The notes under the pieces: model-generated
Told to the model about the DNA's origin: nothing
Seen by the model: only the letters and a program-made list of their open reading frames with translations
Database searches by the model: none
Made by a program: the position numbers and the translations under genes
Part shown: in pieces, positions 9,477-17,577 of the stretch
How the letters are laid out: the number at the start of each line of letters is the position of its first letter
Position numbering within the stretch: position 1 is the stretch's first letter
Assembly (NCBI GenBank): GCA_028687585.1
Contig: JAQTZV010000014.1
Location: 88,718-131,891 of the forward strand
Direction: 5' to 3'
Origin: Desulfuromonadaceae bacterium
Lineage (GTDB): Bacteria > Desulfobacterota > Desulfuromonadia > Geobacterales > Pseudopelobacteraceae
DNA length: 43,174 bases

Positions 9477-9671
9477 GTGGGCAAAGGAAAACGTAGTCGC
9501 TTAAAAAACTGTAAGGGCCAGGTGGATTCCATCCAGCAAGGGATTCACAAGATTGACGCAGAAAAATAAAAAGATAAAAAAGTGTATTCGGCTGACGATC
9601 TGAAAAAATTGCATGCCAAATTGCAGGAAGCAAAACAAATTCTCATTGATCTGGAAAAGCCGGGTCACTAA
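9477..9671 (+). pseudogene. small charged ORF interrupted by one in-frame stop
   Basis: From GTG 9477 one frame reads 30 codons (VGKGKRSRLKNCKG...KIDAEK), then TAA at 9567-9569, then 33 more codons in the same frame (KDKKVYSADDLKKLHAKLQE... ending LEKPGH) before TAA. Both halves are Lys/Glu-rich and look helical. The stop lies in an A-rich stretch and could arise from AAA or GAA by one change. There is no clear ribosome site. It looks like a recently broken gene for a protein of about 64 residues; I do not recognise the family. Confidence 0.45.
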
Positions 9672-9776
9672 GTGATTTATATCGGAACACGGATACGGCG
9701 AATTGTGGTGGTCAGAAGCGATGAAATCAGGATTCAATGATAAGGCTACAGCATGAACTTATTGTTGGAAGGTAAT

Positions 9777-10376
9777 ATGTCAGAAAAACATCCACGAGAA
9801 TGCCGCCCTTTCGTCCTAGTAATCCTTTGCATGATAACCGGGATTATCGCGAGTTTAGGTGCCGTAGTATTTCGTTGCTTGATCGCAATATTCCACAATG
9901 TGCTTTTTCTCGGTACATGGTCGTTTCTCTACGATGCCAACGTCCATACCCCGCCAAGTCCTTGGGGCTTTTTTGTCATATTTGTCCCGGTCATAGGGGC
10001 AATTATGGTTATCTACCTGGTCAGAAACTTTGCTCCTGAGGCGAAGGGGCATGGAGTACCCGAAGTAATTGATGCAATTTATTACAAAAAAGGGGTGATC
10101 CGCCCTGTTGTAGCGATAATCAAATCACTCGCTTCGGCAATTTCAATTGGAAGTGGTGGCTCAGTCGGCCGGGAAGGTCCGATCGTGCAGATCGGTTCTG
10201 CTTTTGGCTCGGGAATGGGGCAGCTCCTGCACATGCCACCCTGGCAAACCATAACCCTGATCGCTTCAGGAGCAGGTGCAGGCATTACCGAATCTGTAGA
10301 AAGCATAGTAGGCATAATCGGTAGCGATGAAATCGCGGGAGCAATCAAAGAAGCGTCAGACTTATTTCCGGACTGA
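9777..10376 (+). pseudogene. truncated ClC-family chloride channel/transporter
   Basis: The start at 9777 is preceded by TTGGAAGGT; the frame is open from 9753. The first 165 or so residues are a ClC N-terminal half with GHGVPEV and GSGGSVGREGPIVQIGSAFG, both anion-pathway motifs. After WQTITLIASGAGAGI the usual continuation is missing. The chain ends with ITESVESIVGIIGSDEIAGA plus about 10 residues, which resembles the last strand and helix of a CBS domain. Full ClC proteins have about 400 residues before any CBS domains. An in-frame internal deletion is the simplest reading. At 199 residues it should not form a channel. Confidence 0.7.
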
Positions 10377-10378
10377 TA

Positions 10379-10777
10379 TTAATCAACTCCTGGCAGGGAC
10401 TCGATACACCTCTGAACAGCAGCAAAGAGGATCTCAAAATCTATCGGTTTGGGGACTAACTCAACAACTGTGCTTGAAGCAACGATTTGCTTGAGATGAT
10501 GAGTACTGCTGTGAGCTGTGATCACGATAACGCAGGCATCCGGTTTGACGGTGTGTATGATATCAAGCATCTTGAGCCCATCCATTTCAGGCATGTTGAT
10601 ATCGGTTATGACAATATCGGGAAGATTCATACCGAACATGTCAAGGCCGATTTTTCCGTTTGCTGCGCAGTAGATCTGTGTTGCGGGGAATTTCATCTCC
10701 AGCATGGAACTGATGACTTCGCAAGCATCATTTTCATCCTCAACCAACAGGATGGACACTGGTTGTTGTTGTTTCAT
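10379..10777 (-). CDS. single-domain response regulator
   Basis: This 132-residue receiver domain has no output domain. The acidic pocket VEDEND is at residues 12-17, the phospho-acceptor Asp59 is in DIVITDINMPEMDG, and the conserved Lys is in LVPKPID. The ATG at 10777 begins one base after the stop of the kinase gene; the frame is open 12 codons further but that would overlap the kinase. It is very probably the phosphorylation partner of that kinase. It may act by protein contact or relay the phosphate onward, perhaps to a sigma-54 activator. Confidence 0.88.
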   Translation of the reverse strand: MKQQQPVSILLVEDENDACEVISSMLEMKFPATQIYCAANGKIGLDMFGMNLPDIVITDINMPEMDGLKMLDIIHTVKPDACVIVITAHSSTHHLKQIVASSTVVELVPKPIDFEILFAAVQRCIESLPGVD

Positions 10778-10778
10778 C

Positions 10779-13724
10779 TTACGCCTCGATCCGGAACTCG
10801 GCGCCTTCATCACTGTTCCGCACCGATATTTTGCCGTTCATTTTGTTTTCTATGATGTTCTTGCACATAAACAGTCCGACCCCCGTACCCTGCTGCGGAC
10901 CTTTGGTGGTAAAGTAGGGATCAAATATCTTGTTAATAATATCGTCGGGGATACCTCCGGCATTATCGGAAATAGTCACCAGTGACTTGCCGTTCTTGCC
11001 GTCCATGGTAATTTTCAGGCAGGGAAACTCAATAGTGCGTTCGGTTAAGGCGTCTTTGGCGTTGATCATTATGTTGAGCAGTACCTGGGCATATTCGTTG
11101 GGGAATCCATGAATTGTGGTTTCCTTTTTGTTCACAATTTCAACACGTATCCGGTGCTCTCTGAAGTTTGCCTCAACGAGCGACAGCACCTTTTTTACCG
11201 CCTCATCGGCAGTGAAATCGGATTTATCCTGTTCTGTCGAGAAGAAATTCCTGAAGTCGTCGATTGTCCGGGACATATACTGAATTATCTCATTGGATTT
11301 GGCAACAGAGGTGTCCAGGAACTCCTTGGTAAAACTGGGTGATCCATAGAAATATCCCAGTCTCTGAGTATAAAGACCGAGCGTGTTTAACGGTTGTCGC
11401 CATTGGTGGGCGATGTTGCCGATCATCTCCCCCATGGCCGCCTGGCGGCTCTGCTGAATTAGCAACTGTTCCTGTATGCGAAGCTCCTCCACTGTTCGGA
11501 GACGCTCCAGGGTCTCTTCTCGCAGGGCCTGTTCAGAATACGTGCGAAGCTCTTCCTGTCTCAGATAATCAAGGGCAAAAGTTACGTCTTCTCCCATCTG
11601 CCGGAGCAACTCCACATGTTGCTGGTCAAAAAAATTATTTTCTCCTGCATACAGAGTAAGGGCACCGATTACATTTCCTTCCTCCTTCAGGGCAACGGCT
11701 GCTGAAGAATGAATTCCGTAGACCTTTCCCCGTTCGTGCCAGGGTAGGGTACAAGAATCGTTTTGAAAATCGTTACAAATATAATATGTTCCTTCACGTA
11801 CAGATCTGCCGGTTGACCCGAGGCCGGCCGGCTCCTCATTGATAGAGATGCGGATATCCTCAAGATAGCCGGTGGCGCCGTGGGATGCCGCAACCCTGAT
11901 CTGGCCGGAATCGTAGTCCACCAAACCGACCCATGCGAGCAGGAAACCGCCATGTTCCACTGCGATTCGACAAAAATCACGAAATATCGAATCGCGGCTG
12001 GCTGCACGGACAAGGGTTTGGTTCGTCTCAGTCAGGACAGCATACAACTTGTTGAGTCGTACGAGGCTCTTTTCGGCTTTTTCACGGCTGGCTATTTCTC
12101 CCAGCAGGGTCTCCACTGTTTCTGCCAGCTGCTCGGTACGTTCTGCCACACGCAGTTCAAGTTGCTCATGGACCCGCTTCAAAGACTCCTCGGCCCGCTT
12201 TTGCTCGGTGATATCTATTACCTTTGAAAAAACCGAACGTACCTGCCCATCATTATCTGTCAGCACCGAGTTATACCAGGTGCAGTGGAGTACATCGCCG
12301 CTCCTGGTGTAGTTGCGGTTGGTAGCGACTACCTGCCGTGCCTCGCCATTGGTTAATTGGGCCACGGTGTTTTCGACAATCGGGATGTCGTCCTCAAAGA
12401 CAATCTTCAGATCAGCCAGCGTCTTGCCGAGTACTTCATCAGCGTTCCAGCCAAATATTCGCTCTGACTCGCCTGTCCACCGCGTAATGCAGAAATCCTT
12501 GCCCCACTCGATAACCGCCATAGGTGAATTTTCCATATGGAAACGCAGGCGTAACTCGCTCTCCCGCAGCAGCTCTTCAGCCAGCTTGCGCTCGGTGATA
12601 TCCATGACAACACCGAGCATGCGGGTCGTTTTGCCGCTGTTCTCATGCAGAAATGCGCCCTTGCACTCAACCCAATGGATGCTTCCATCGGCCCAGATAA
12701 CACGGAAGTGCACTTCTACGGGCTTGCCCTCCTGCATGCAACAGTGCAACTCAGCCTCTACGGGCGGCAGGTCATCCGGATGTATTCGATCAGTCCATTC
12801 ATAATAATCGTGTTCCGTAGTAGTAGTCGTTGTAGTAGAGGGAGCAGCAGAGGCGGGAACGTAGCCGAAGATGACCGCATGGGTTTGTGTCCACAGGATG
12901 CAGCCTTTGTCCAAATTCCAGTCAAATATGCCGATTTGTGTGGCGCTGGCCGCCAAGGCAAGCCTCTCCTCACTCTCTCGCAGGGCATTTTCAGCCTGCT
13001 TCAGTAGTGTGATTTCCCTGGCAACATGTACTGAGGCATACATGTTTAAGTTACTGTCCAACAAGGGGGTTGATGTAACGAGGTAGGTCCCGCCAAAAAC
13101 GGTATCCTCAACCTGCGATTCATGTTCAGTAAGGTCACACAGGGTCTGAGCATGAGGACAGGAATCAGGGGGTGAGTTTGTTCCATGAATGACTTCAAAA
13201 CATGTCAGGCCGATGCATTCAGTCGGCTCGCGATTCAATTTATTGGCCATGGAGCGGTTGACACGAATGACCTTGTGCTGTTCGTCCAGAATAGCGATCA
13301 GATCCGGAACGCTATCAAAAGTACGTTCCCATTCGTCCTTGGCTCGATTGAGCTTTTCAGTACGTTCAGCAACCAGGGTTTCCAGACCGTCCCGAATCCT
13401 GCGGTAGCGATGGGCAAACCAGGTCATAAAGAAGCCAATACAGGCGTAAAGCAGCAGAACTGCAGCCTCTTCATAACTCCAGCTACCGATCTGATGGGGA
13501 GTGATTATCAGGAAATCAACCAGTACCGCTGACGCAACGGTCGCCAGAAGGCCCGGCCCCAGGCCGGCAACAAGCGTTGCGATCATAATGGTTGGGTAGA
13601 ATGTGATGAAGGGAGGTAGGCCCGGTCCGACCATTTTTTCGATGGAAACGCGTAGCAGATAGGAGGCGGCGACAAACACCAAGGCCACGGAATAGCGTCT
13701 CAACTGCCTGAATGTGGAATTCAT
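10779..13724 (-). CDS. membrane-anchored PAS/GAF sensor histidine kinase
   Basis: This is a 981-residue sensor. Residues about 8-110 are hydrophobic with a KdpD-like four-helix membrane region (DUF4118 type: GPGLPPFITFYPTIMIATLVAG). Three PAS domains with PAC ends (ITERKLAEE, ITEQKRAEE) follow, with coiled linkers. A GAF domain lies near 600-720. The HisKA box holds His773 (MGEMIGNIAHQWRQPLN) and HATPase_c motifs follow (NIMINAKDAL, SDNAGGI, GTGVGLFM). A run of seven Thr near 12818-12838 sits in a PAS linker. It has no receiver of its own; the next gene, one base away, encodes one. Confidence 0.9.
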   Translation of the reverse strand: MNSTFRQLRRYSVALVFVAASYLLRVSIEKMVGPGLPPFITFYPTIMIATLVAGLGPGLLATVASAVLVDFLIITPHQIGSWSYEEAAVLLLYACIGFFMTWFAHRYRRIRDGLETLVAERTEKLNRAKDEWERTFDSVPDLIAILDEQHKVIRVNRSMANKLNREPTECIGLTCFEVIHGTNSPPDSCPHAQTLCDLTEHESQVEDTVFGGTYLVTSTPLLDSNLNMYASVHVAREITLLKQAENALRESEERLALAASATQIGIFDWNLDKGCILWTQTHAVIFGYVPASAAPSTTTTTTTEHDYYEWTDRIHPDDLPPVEAELHCCMQEGKPVEVHFRVIWADGSIHWVECKGAFLHENSGKTTRMLGVVMDITERKLAEELLRESELRLRFHMENSPMAVIEWGKDFCITRWTGESERIFGWNADEVLGKTLADLKIVFEDDIPIVENTVAQLTNGEARQVVATNRNYTRSGDVLHCTWYNSVLTDNDGQVRSVFSKVIDITEQKRAEESLKRVHEQLELRVAERTEQLAETVETLLGEIASREKAEKSLVRLNKLYAVLTETNQTLVRAASRDSIFRDFCRIAVEHGGFLLAWVGLVDYDSGQIRVAASHGATGYLEDIRISINEEPAGLGSTGRSVREGTYYICNDFQNDSCTLPWHERGKVYGIHSSAAVALKEEGNVIGALTLYAGENNFFDQQHVELLRQMGEDVTFALDYLRQEELRTYSEQALREETLERLRTVEELRIQEQLLIQQSRQAAMGEMIGNIAHQWRQPLNTLGLYTQRLGYFYGSPSFTKEFLDTSVAKSNEIIQYMSRTIDDFRNFFSTEQDKSDFTADEAVKKVLSLVEANFREHRIRVEIVNKKETTIHGFPNEYAQVLLNIMINAKDALTERTIEFPCLKITMDGKNGKSLVTISDNAGGIPDDIINKIFDPYFTTKGPQQGTGVGLFMCKNIIENKMNGKISVRNSDEGAEFRIEA

Positions 13725-13854
13725 GATGCGTATTCCATTTATTATTCTCCTACGCCAAGGTTAGAATATCGGTGTCAAGGTATATATTATTTGGGTGCCG
13801 GTCTGCAACTACCGGGGAGGTCTTGCGTTATTGCGGGGAAGTCTGCCGGAACAT

Positions 13855-14850
13855 TTATCGGCGTAGCATTCCGGCAATGATTCTATCTACGTTTGTTTCT
13901 ATTTGATCATGGGTCCTAAGTCGGGTTCGCCATGATTCAGGTATCGCATTGATTCCCAGATACGCTCCGAGCCAGGCACCCACCATTGCCGCTCTTCCCG
14001 CGCTATCTCCACCGGCATTTGCTGTGGCCTGGATGGCTTTTGTATAATCATCCGAACAGGTGAGCATCGTGTGCAATGCTGCCGTAAAACTGGAGTGAAG
14101 AGGGCAGGATTGGCCAAAGACCATGGTCGCGTCGTTTACGGAAAGCACATTGGCTTCTCGGGCGATTGTGATCCTGTTGTTGACCTCAATCCAGTCCTTA
14201 TCCGGTGATTTCATAATATGGAGAGTCTCGGTAACCGCAGTTTCGGGAGTCATACCGTTGAGCAGATTGTGCAATATCAGGGCGCTCGCTTGTGTAAATA
14301 CGATAGCACGGCTGTTGTTTTGACATACCCGCGTTGCCTTTGCCACCGTTTTCAGAAGATCCTTGGTCTTCATGTGCGCGACCACCACGGGGGCCAATCG
14401 TGATACGGTTGCCGGCTGATCGTCGTCTGCCCCCTGCTGGTAATCAAATGGTTTATCCGGGCAGTGATCCAGGTGGGCACGGTAGTTTGCTATCGTGCCC
14501 TTTGTGGCATGATCCCGATACCCGGTGTAGTTCTCATCGATCATGAAACCTATAAAACGAGCACCAAAATCAGCGACATCAAAATATCCACACTCTGCAA
14601 CCGATGATAACATAAGAAGAGCGGCGTCACCATAATGGGTAAAGTCGCCGGTTTTTTTTCCAAAGTGGTAATGCTCGGGATTCGGCGTCTCAAATCCCCT
14701 GATTCCCGCTGGAAATCGTTGTGCAATTTCCTTTTGGCTGTAGATCCAGTGGCATCCAAGGCAGAATGCATCGCCAACCAGTCCGCCCCATAATGCCCCT
14801 CTCACACGGTCATCCAAGGATATGGAACTGCTACCCTTATTATTAGTCAT
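13855..14850 (-). CDS. ADP-ribosylglycohydrolase-fold protein with altered metal motifs
   Basis: The 331-residue protein has the DraG/ARH fold signature at the N-terminus (RVRGALWGGLVGDAF) and near the C-terminus (GGDSAGRAAMVGAWLGAYLG). Classical members bind two Mg ions through TDDT and GGDTDT motifs. Here the corresponding stretches read THYGDAAL (71-78) and GGDSAG (280-285), so several usual ligands are replaced. Similar changes occur, from memory, in the J1-crystallin/selenoprotein J branch. Activity on ADP-ribosylated protein is therefore uncertain. GAGAGGAAA precedes the ATG. It stands alone between a kinase and a sigma-54 activator gene. Confidence 0.75.
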   Translation of the reverse strand: MTNNKGSSSISLDDRVRGALWGGLVGDAFCLGCHWIYSQKEIAQRFPAGIRGFETPNPEHYHFGKKTGDFTHYGDAALLMLSSVAECGYFDVADFGARFIGFMIDENYTGYRDHATKGTIANYRAHLDHCPDKPFDYQQGADDDQPATVSRLAPVVVAHMKTKDLLKTVAKATRVCQNNSRAIVFTQASALILHNLLNGMTPETAVTETLHIMKSPDKDWIEVNNRITIAREANVLSVNDATMVFGQSCPLHSSFTAALHTMLTCSDDYTKAIQATANAGGDSAGRAAMVGAWLGAYLGINAIPESWRTRLRTHDQIETNVDRIIAGMLRR

Positions 14851-15048
14851 TTTCCTCTCCGATTAATGTCAAACACAACTCCATGATCAGTTCCAGTCAC
14901 ATTACCCAATAATGATTAAGATGAATACTCTGTAAACAGCGGTTATGAAACAACGGAAAGCACCGTTCATGCCAAAATTAACCAAATTATATTCGTGATA
15001 AAGCAGTATGTTGAGCCACTGCCATCCGTCTTATAGATTCAGAAGAAA

Positions 15049-15062
15049 GCAATAGATGTTGC
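15049..15062. promoter_or_regulatory. candidate activator site, distal copy
   Basis: GCAAT-AGAT-GTTGC differs from the perfect repeat by one base in the left arm. It lies 90 bp upstream of a second copy and about 220 bp before the activator gene. Confidence 0.45.
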
Positions 15063-15138
15063 AGGAAATAGCGAGGATACAGCCGAAGCGGAACCGGATC
15101 ATATTGAACTCATGCTATTGCAACGCGGATAACGTGGT

Positions 15139-15152
15139 GCAACATAAATTGC
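15139..15152. promoter_or_regulatory. candidate activator site, proximal copy
   Basis: GCAAC-ATAA-ATTGC differs from the perfect repeat by one base in the right arm. It lies 27 bp upstream of the -35 box of the putative sigma-70 promoter, so it could serve autoregulation. Confidence 0.45.
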
Positions 15153-15179
15153 AGTTTCAGTACTAATGCATTCATCTAA

Positions 15180-15208
15180 TTGATTATTATGGAAAATCAG
15201 ACTATATA
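15180..15208 (+). promoter_or_regulatory. candidate sigma-70 promoter of the activator gene
   Basis: TTGATT (15180-15185), 17 bases, then TATATA (15203-15208). Spacing is ideal and both boxes are near consensus. The leader would be about 50 bases. No sigma-54 element with correct spacing was seen in this region. Confidence 0.45.
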
Positions 15209-15267
15209 CTGCCTACAACTTATTTAAAATCCGGTATCAATTACATTCACAATACGAGGCCAATACA

Positions 15268-16698
15268 ATGAGTCATCAGGATTTCAGTTCTAATCCCATA
15301 ATGCTCGTAGACGATGAGACGGAAGCTCTGTCGTTGCTAAAGTCTTTTCTGTGCCACGATGGCTTCCAGAATGTGATTACGTTTGACGACAGTCCGCAGG
15401 CGCTGGATTATTTCAAAAAAATGGATATTGCACTCGCTGTTATCGACTTGAGGATGCCCAAACTTCATGGAACTGATCTTCTGGGGGCGTTTTCGGAGTT
15501 GAAGCCGTATGTCCCCGTAATCGTTGTTACGGCAGAAAGTCATGTGGATATTGCCATCGACTGCATGAAAACGGGGGCTGTTGACTATCTGACAAAACCG
15601 ATTACCATAAATCGATTTATTACCAGCGTAAAAAGGGCGTTGGAACTGCGCAGGTTGCATGATGAAATTTCACTACTTGAGAATTCATCCGACGGCGATA
15701 TCTCCGCCCGTGCTCCGCAGATACCCTCAATCATCACCCGTGACAGAGAGATGCTGACTCTTCTGAGTTATGTCGAGGTTGTTTCAAAATCCAGGCAACC
15801 GGTTCTTATCACCGGGGAAACCGGGGTCGGCAAGGAACTGGTTGCAAGGGCGGTTCACACTCTAAGTGGGCTGAAAGGCGGCTTTACAAGCATCAATATT
15901 GCCGGATTGGACGACCAGATGTTTTCCGACACGCTGTTCGGGCATCGGCGCGGGGCATTTACTGGTGCGCTCAATGACCGCGACGGACTGATCATGAAGG
16001 CGGCAAAAGGAACCATTTTTCTCGATGAGATTGGAGACCTGAATGAGTTATCTCAGATTAAATTACTGAGGCTTCTTCAGGAAAATGAATACTACCAACT
16101 CGGTTCGGATATACCGCTCAGAAGTGACGTACGGTTGGTGGTGGCAACCAATAAGAATCTTTGGCAGTGTATGAATGATGGGAAGTTCAGAAAAGATCTC
16201 TATTATCGGCTTTGTACCCACCAGGTTGCCATTCCGCCTTTACGCAAGCGGCCGGACGACATACCGCTCCTGCTGGAACATTTCATCAGACAGTCCGCAA
16301 AAACCCTTGGCAAAGGGAAATTGACGTATCGCAAGGAATTGGTCGATTTTATTGTCACCTACGAGTTTCCCGGCAATATTCGAGAGCTTCAGTCGATTGT
16401 TCATGATTTTGTCAGCAGGACCACAACTTCAAAGCTCTCCACAACTCTCCTGAAAAAAATCATAGCCCGCGAACAGGAACCAGCAAATTTTCTGATTGAA
16501 CATGGAAATAAAGCTACCAATCCGGATTTCAATGGAATTTCCTTTACATCGTTTCCAACGCTCAAGCATGCTGAGTCCATACTTATTGAAAAAGCGCTTG
16601 AAATTGCCAAGAACAACCAGGGAACTGCTGCCAGGCTGCTTGGCATAACACGGCAGGCGCTGAACAACCGGCTTATGAGAGGTAAGGGCAGACAATAA
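15268..16698 (+). CDS. sigma-54-dependent response regulator (NtrC family)
   Basis: This 476-residue activator has three domains. A receiver (1-125) has VDDE at 14-17, phospho-acceptor Asp60 and Lys110. A sigma-54 AAA+ domain (about 155-390) has Walker A GETGVGKE (183-190), the sigma-54-contacting GAFTGA loop (229-234) and Walker B TIFLDEIGD. A Fis-type helix-turn-helix at the C-terminus reads NNQGTAARLLGITRQALNNR. All elements for open-complex formation are present. No kinase is adjacent; the kinase/regulator pair at 10379-13724 is the nearest candidate partner. Repeats upstream of the gene suggest it controls itself and the other genes carrying the same repeat. Confidence 0.94.
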   Translation: MSHQDFSSNPIMLVDDETEALSLLKSFLCHDGFQNVITFDDSPQALDYFKKMDIALAVIDLRMPKLHGTDLLGAFSELKPYVPVIVVTAESHVDIAIDCMKTGAVDYLTKPITINRFITSVKRALELRRLHDEISLLENSSDGDISARAPQIPSIITRDREMLTLLSYVEVVSKSRQPVLITGETGVGKELVARAVHTLSGLKGGFTSINIAGLDDQMFSDTLFGHRRGAFTGALNDRDGLIMKAAKGTIFLDEIGDLNELSQIKLLRLLQENEYYQLGSDIPLRSDVRLVVATNKNLWQCMNDGKFRKDLYYRLCTHQVAIPPLRKRPDDIPLLLEHFIRQSAKTLGKGKLTYRKELVDFIVTYEFPGNIRELQSIVHDFVSRTTTSKLSTTLLKKIIAREQEPANFLIEHGNKATNPDFNGISFTSFPTLKHAESILIEKALEIAKNNQGTAARLLGITRQALNNRLMRGKGRQ

Positions 16699-16887
16699 AG
16701 GTATGGTCTGATTATGCCTGATAATTACGTATTGTTGTAAATCTCTCAAGATCATCCCCTAAGAGGTTAAACCCGGAAGTTTTCATACCCTGCGTCTGAA
16801 TCAACAGATATCCCCCACATCAAATGCTGTCGCTTTCAAACTGAATGCCACTAATAACCGTATTCCGCCTGCCAACAATCCCAACCT

Positions 16888-16901
16888 GCAACTTTTGTTG
16901 C
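16888..16901. promoter_or_regulatory. candidate activator site, perfect copy
   Basis: GCAAC-TTTT-GTTGC has the same arms and spacer length as the palindrome upstream of degP. It lies about 165 bp before the candidate -24 box at 17066. Confidence 0.55.
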
Positions 16902-17065
16902 CTGATCTTTATTATAGTTGCAGCTAACCAAATTCAATCTATTACCGTTTTGTAACCGGTACAGTCCACTTCTGCTGCCATATTTGTTGCTCTCCTACCA
17001 GTTGGCCTTTTGGTTGATATCGCTGTATCACTCCGTTTTTAATGGATATTTATGATTTATTGGCT

Positions 17066-17081
17066 TGGTATATTTGATGCT
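17066..17081 (+). promoter_or_regulatory. candidate sigma-54 promoter of the lipoprotein gene
   Basis: TGGTATATTTGATGCT keeps GG and GC with 10 bases between and ends in GCT, with four departures from the full consensus. A start about 12 bases downstream would give a leader of roughly 36 bases. TGCCATATTTGTTGCT at 16976-16991 is a second possibility with a perfect -12 but a broken -24 GG. Confidence 0.4.
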
Positions 17082-17127
17082 GATACGGAATATATTGGCA
17101 ACATATATTTCTCATGGAGGCAAAAAA

Positions 17128-17508
17128 ATGAAAAAACTAATCGGGATTCTTGGAGTAGTCGCACTTTTCAATGTGGCCGGTTGCGCCACTCACGGGTATG
17201 TCAGTTCCCAGGTCGATCCCTTGGCGGATCGCCTCACTAAGCTAGAATCCAAAGTTTCACAACTGAGCGGGATGACAGAAGCTGACAAGGCTGCAATTAA
17301 TCAGGCGAATGCTAAAGCTCAACAGGCACTCGATGCAGCCAACAAAGTGGCAGGAGACGTAAAGATAGCAAATAACGATGTGAAAAAAGCCGAGGCCGCG
17401 GCTCTGCGAGCAGAAAATGCTGCCAGAGATGCTGAACGTGCCGCCAAAGAATCCCAGCAGATGGAGAAGAAGTCCGAAAAGATTTTCAAACTTGAGCAGA
17501 AGAAATAA
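17128..17508 (+). CDS. Lpp-like coiled-coil lipoprotein with C-terminal Lys-Lys
   Basis: The ATG at 17128 has GGAGG eight bases upstream; the frame is open from 17065. The 126-residue precursor begins MKKLIGILGVVALFNVAGC, a lipoprotein signal with Cys19 as the lipidated residue. The mature part (about 108 residues) is Ala/Lys/Glu-rich with heptad spacing (DRLTKLESKVSQLSG, then a long Ala-rich helix) and ends KLEQKK. This mirrors Braun lipoprotein Lpp, whose terminal Lys is joined to peptidoglycan, but is nearly twice as long. A YkuD transpeptidase follows after 69 bp. Function as an outer-membrane tether is inferred. Confidence 0.8.
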   Translation: MKKLIGILGVVALFNVAGCATHGYVSSQVDPLADRLTKLESKVSQLSGMTEADKAAINQANAKAQQALDAANKVAGDVKIANNDVKKAEAAALRAENAARDAERAAKESQQMEKKSEKIFKLEQKK

Positions 17509-17577
17509 CCGGGAAGGCGTCTGACTGTGGTTCCACCCCATCAGGTGCCATCAGGCCGGTTTTCAGGGACAGCATCT

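Larger units (their letters stand above)
14851..15267. other. intergenic control region of the sigma-54 activator gene
   Basis: This 417-bp divergent region carries two copies of the GCAAC-N4-GTTGC-like repeat and a sigma-70-like promoter, described separately. No ORF with coding character or RNA gene was seen. Confidence 0.5.
16699..17127. other. control region of the Lpp-like gene
   Basis: This 429-bp region between the activator and the lipoprotein gene holds one perfect GCAAC-N4-GTTGC repeat and a candidate sigma-54 promoter. The first 180 bp show no hairpin terminator or ORF that I would defend. Confidence 0.5.

Noticed and set aside
12818..12838. A run of seven Thr codons in the PAS kinase as a phase-variable repeat
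   Set aside because: The codons are mixed (ACT, ACA, ACG) and any change is in multiples of three, so it would not switch the frame.
16976..16991. TGCCATATTTGTTGCT as the main sigma-54 promoter of the Lpp-like gene
   Set aside because: The invariant GG at -24 is broken (GC). The site at 17066-17081 keeps both GG and GC and is closer to the gene, so it is preferred.
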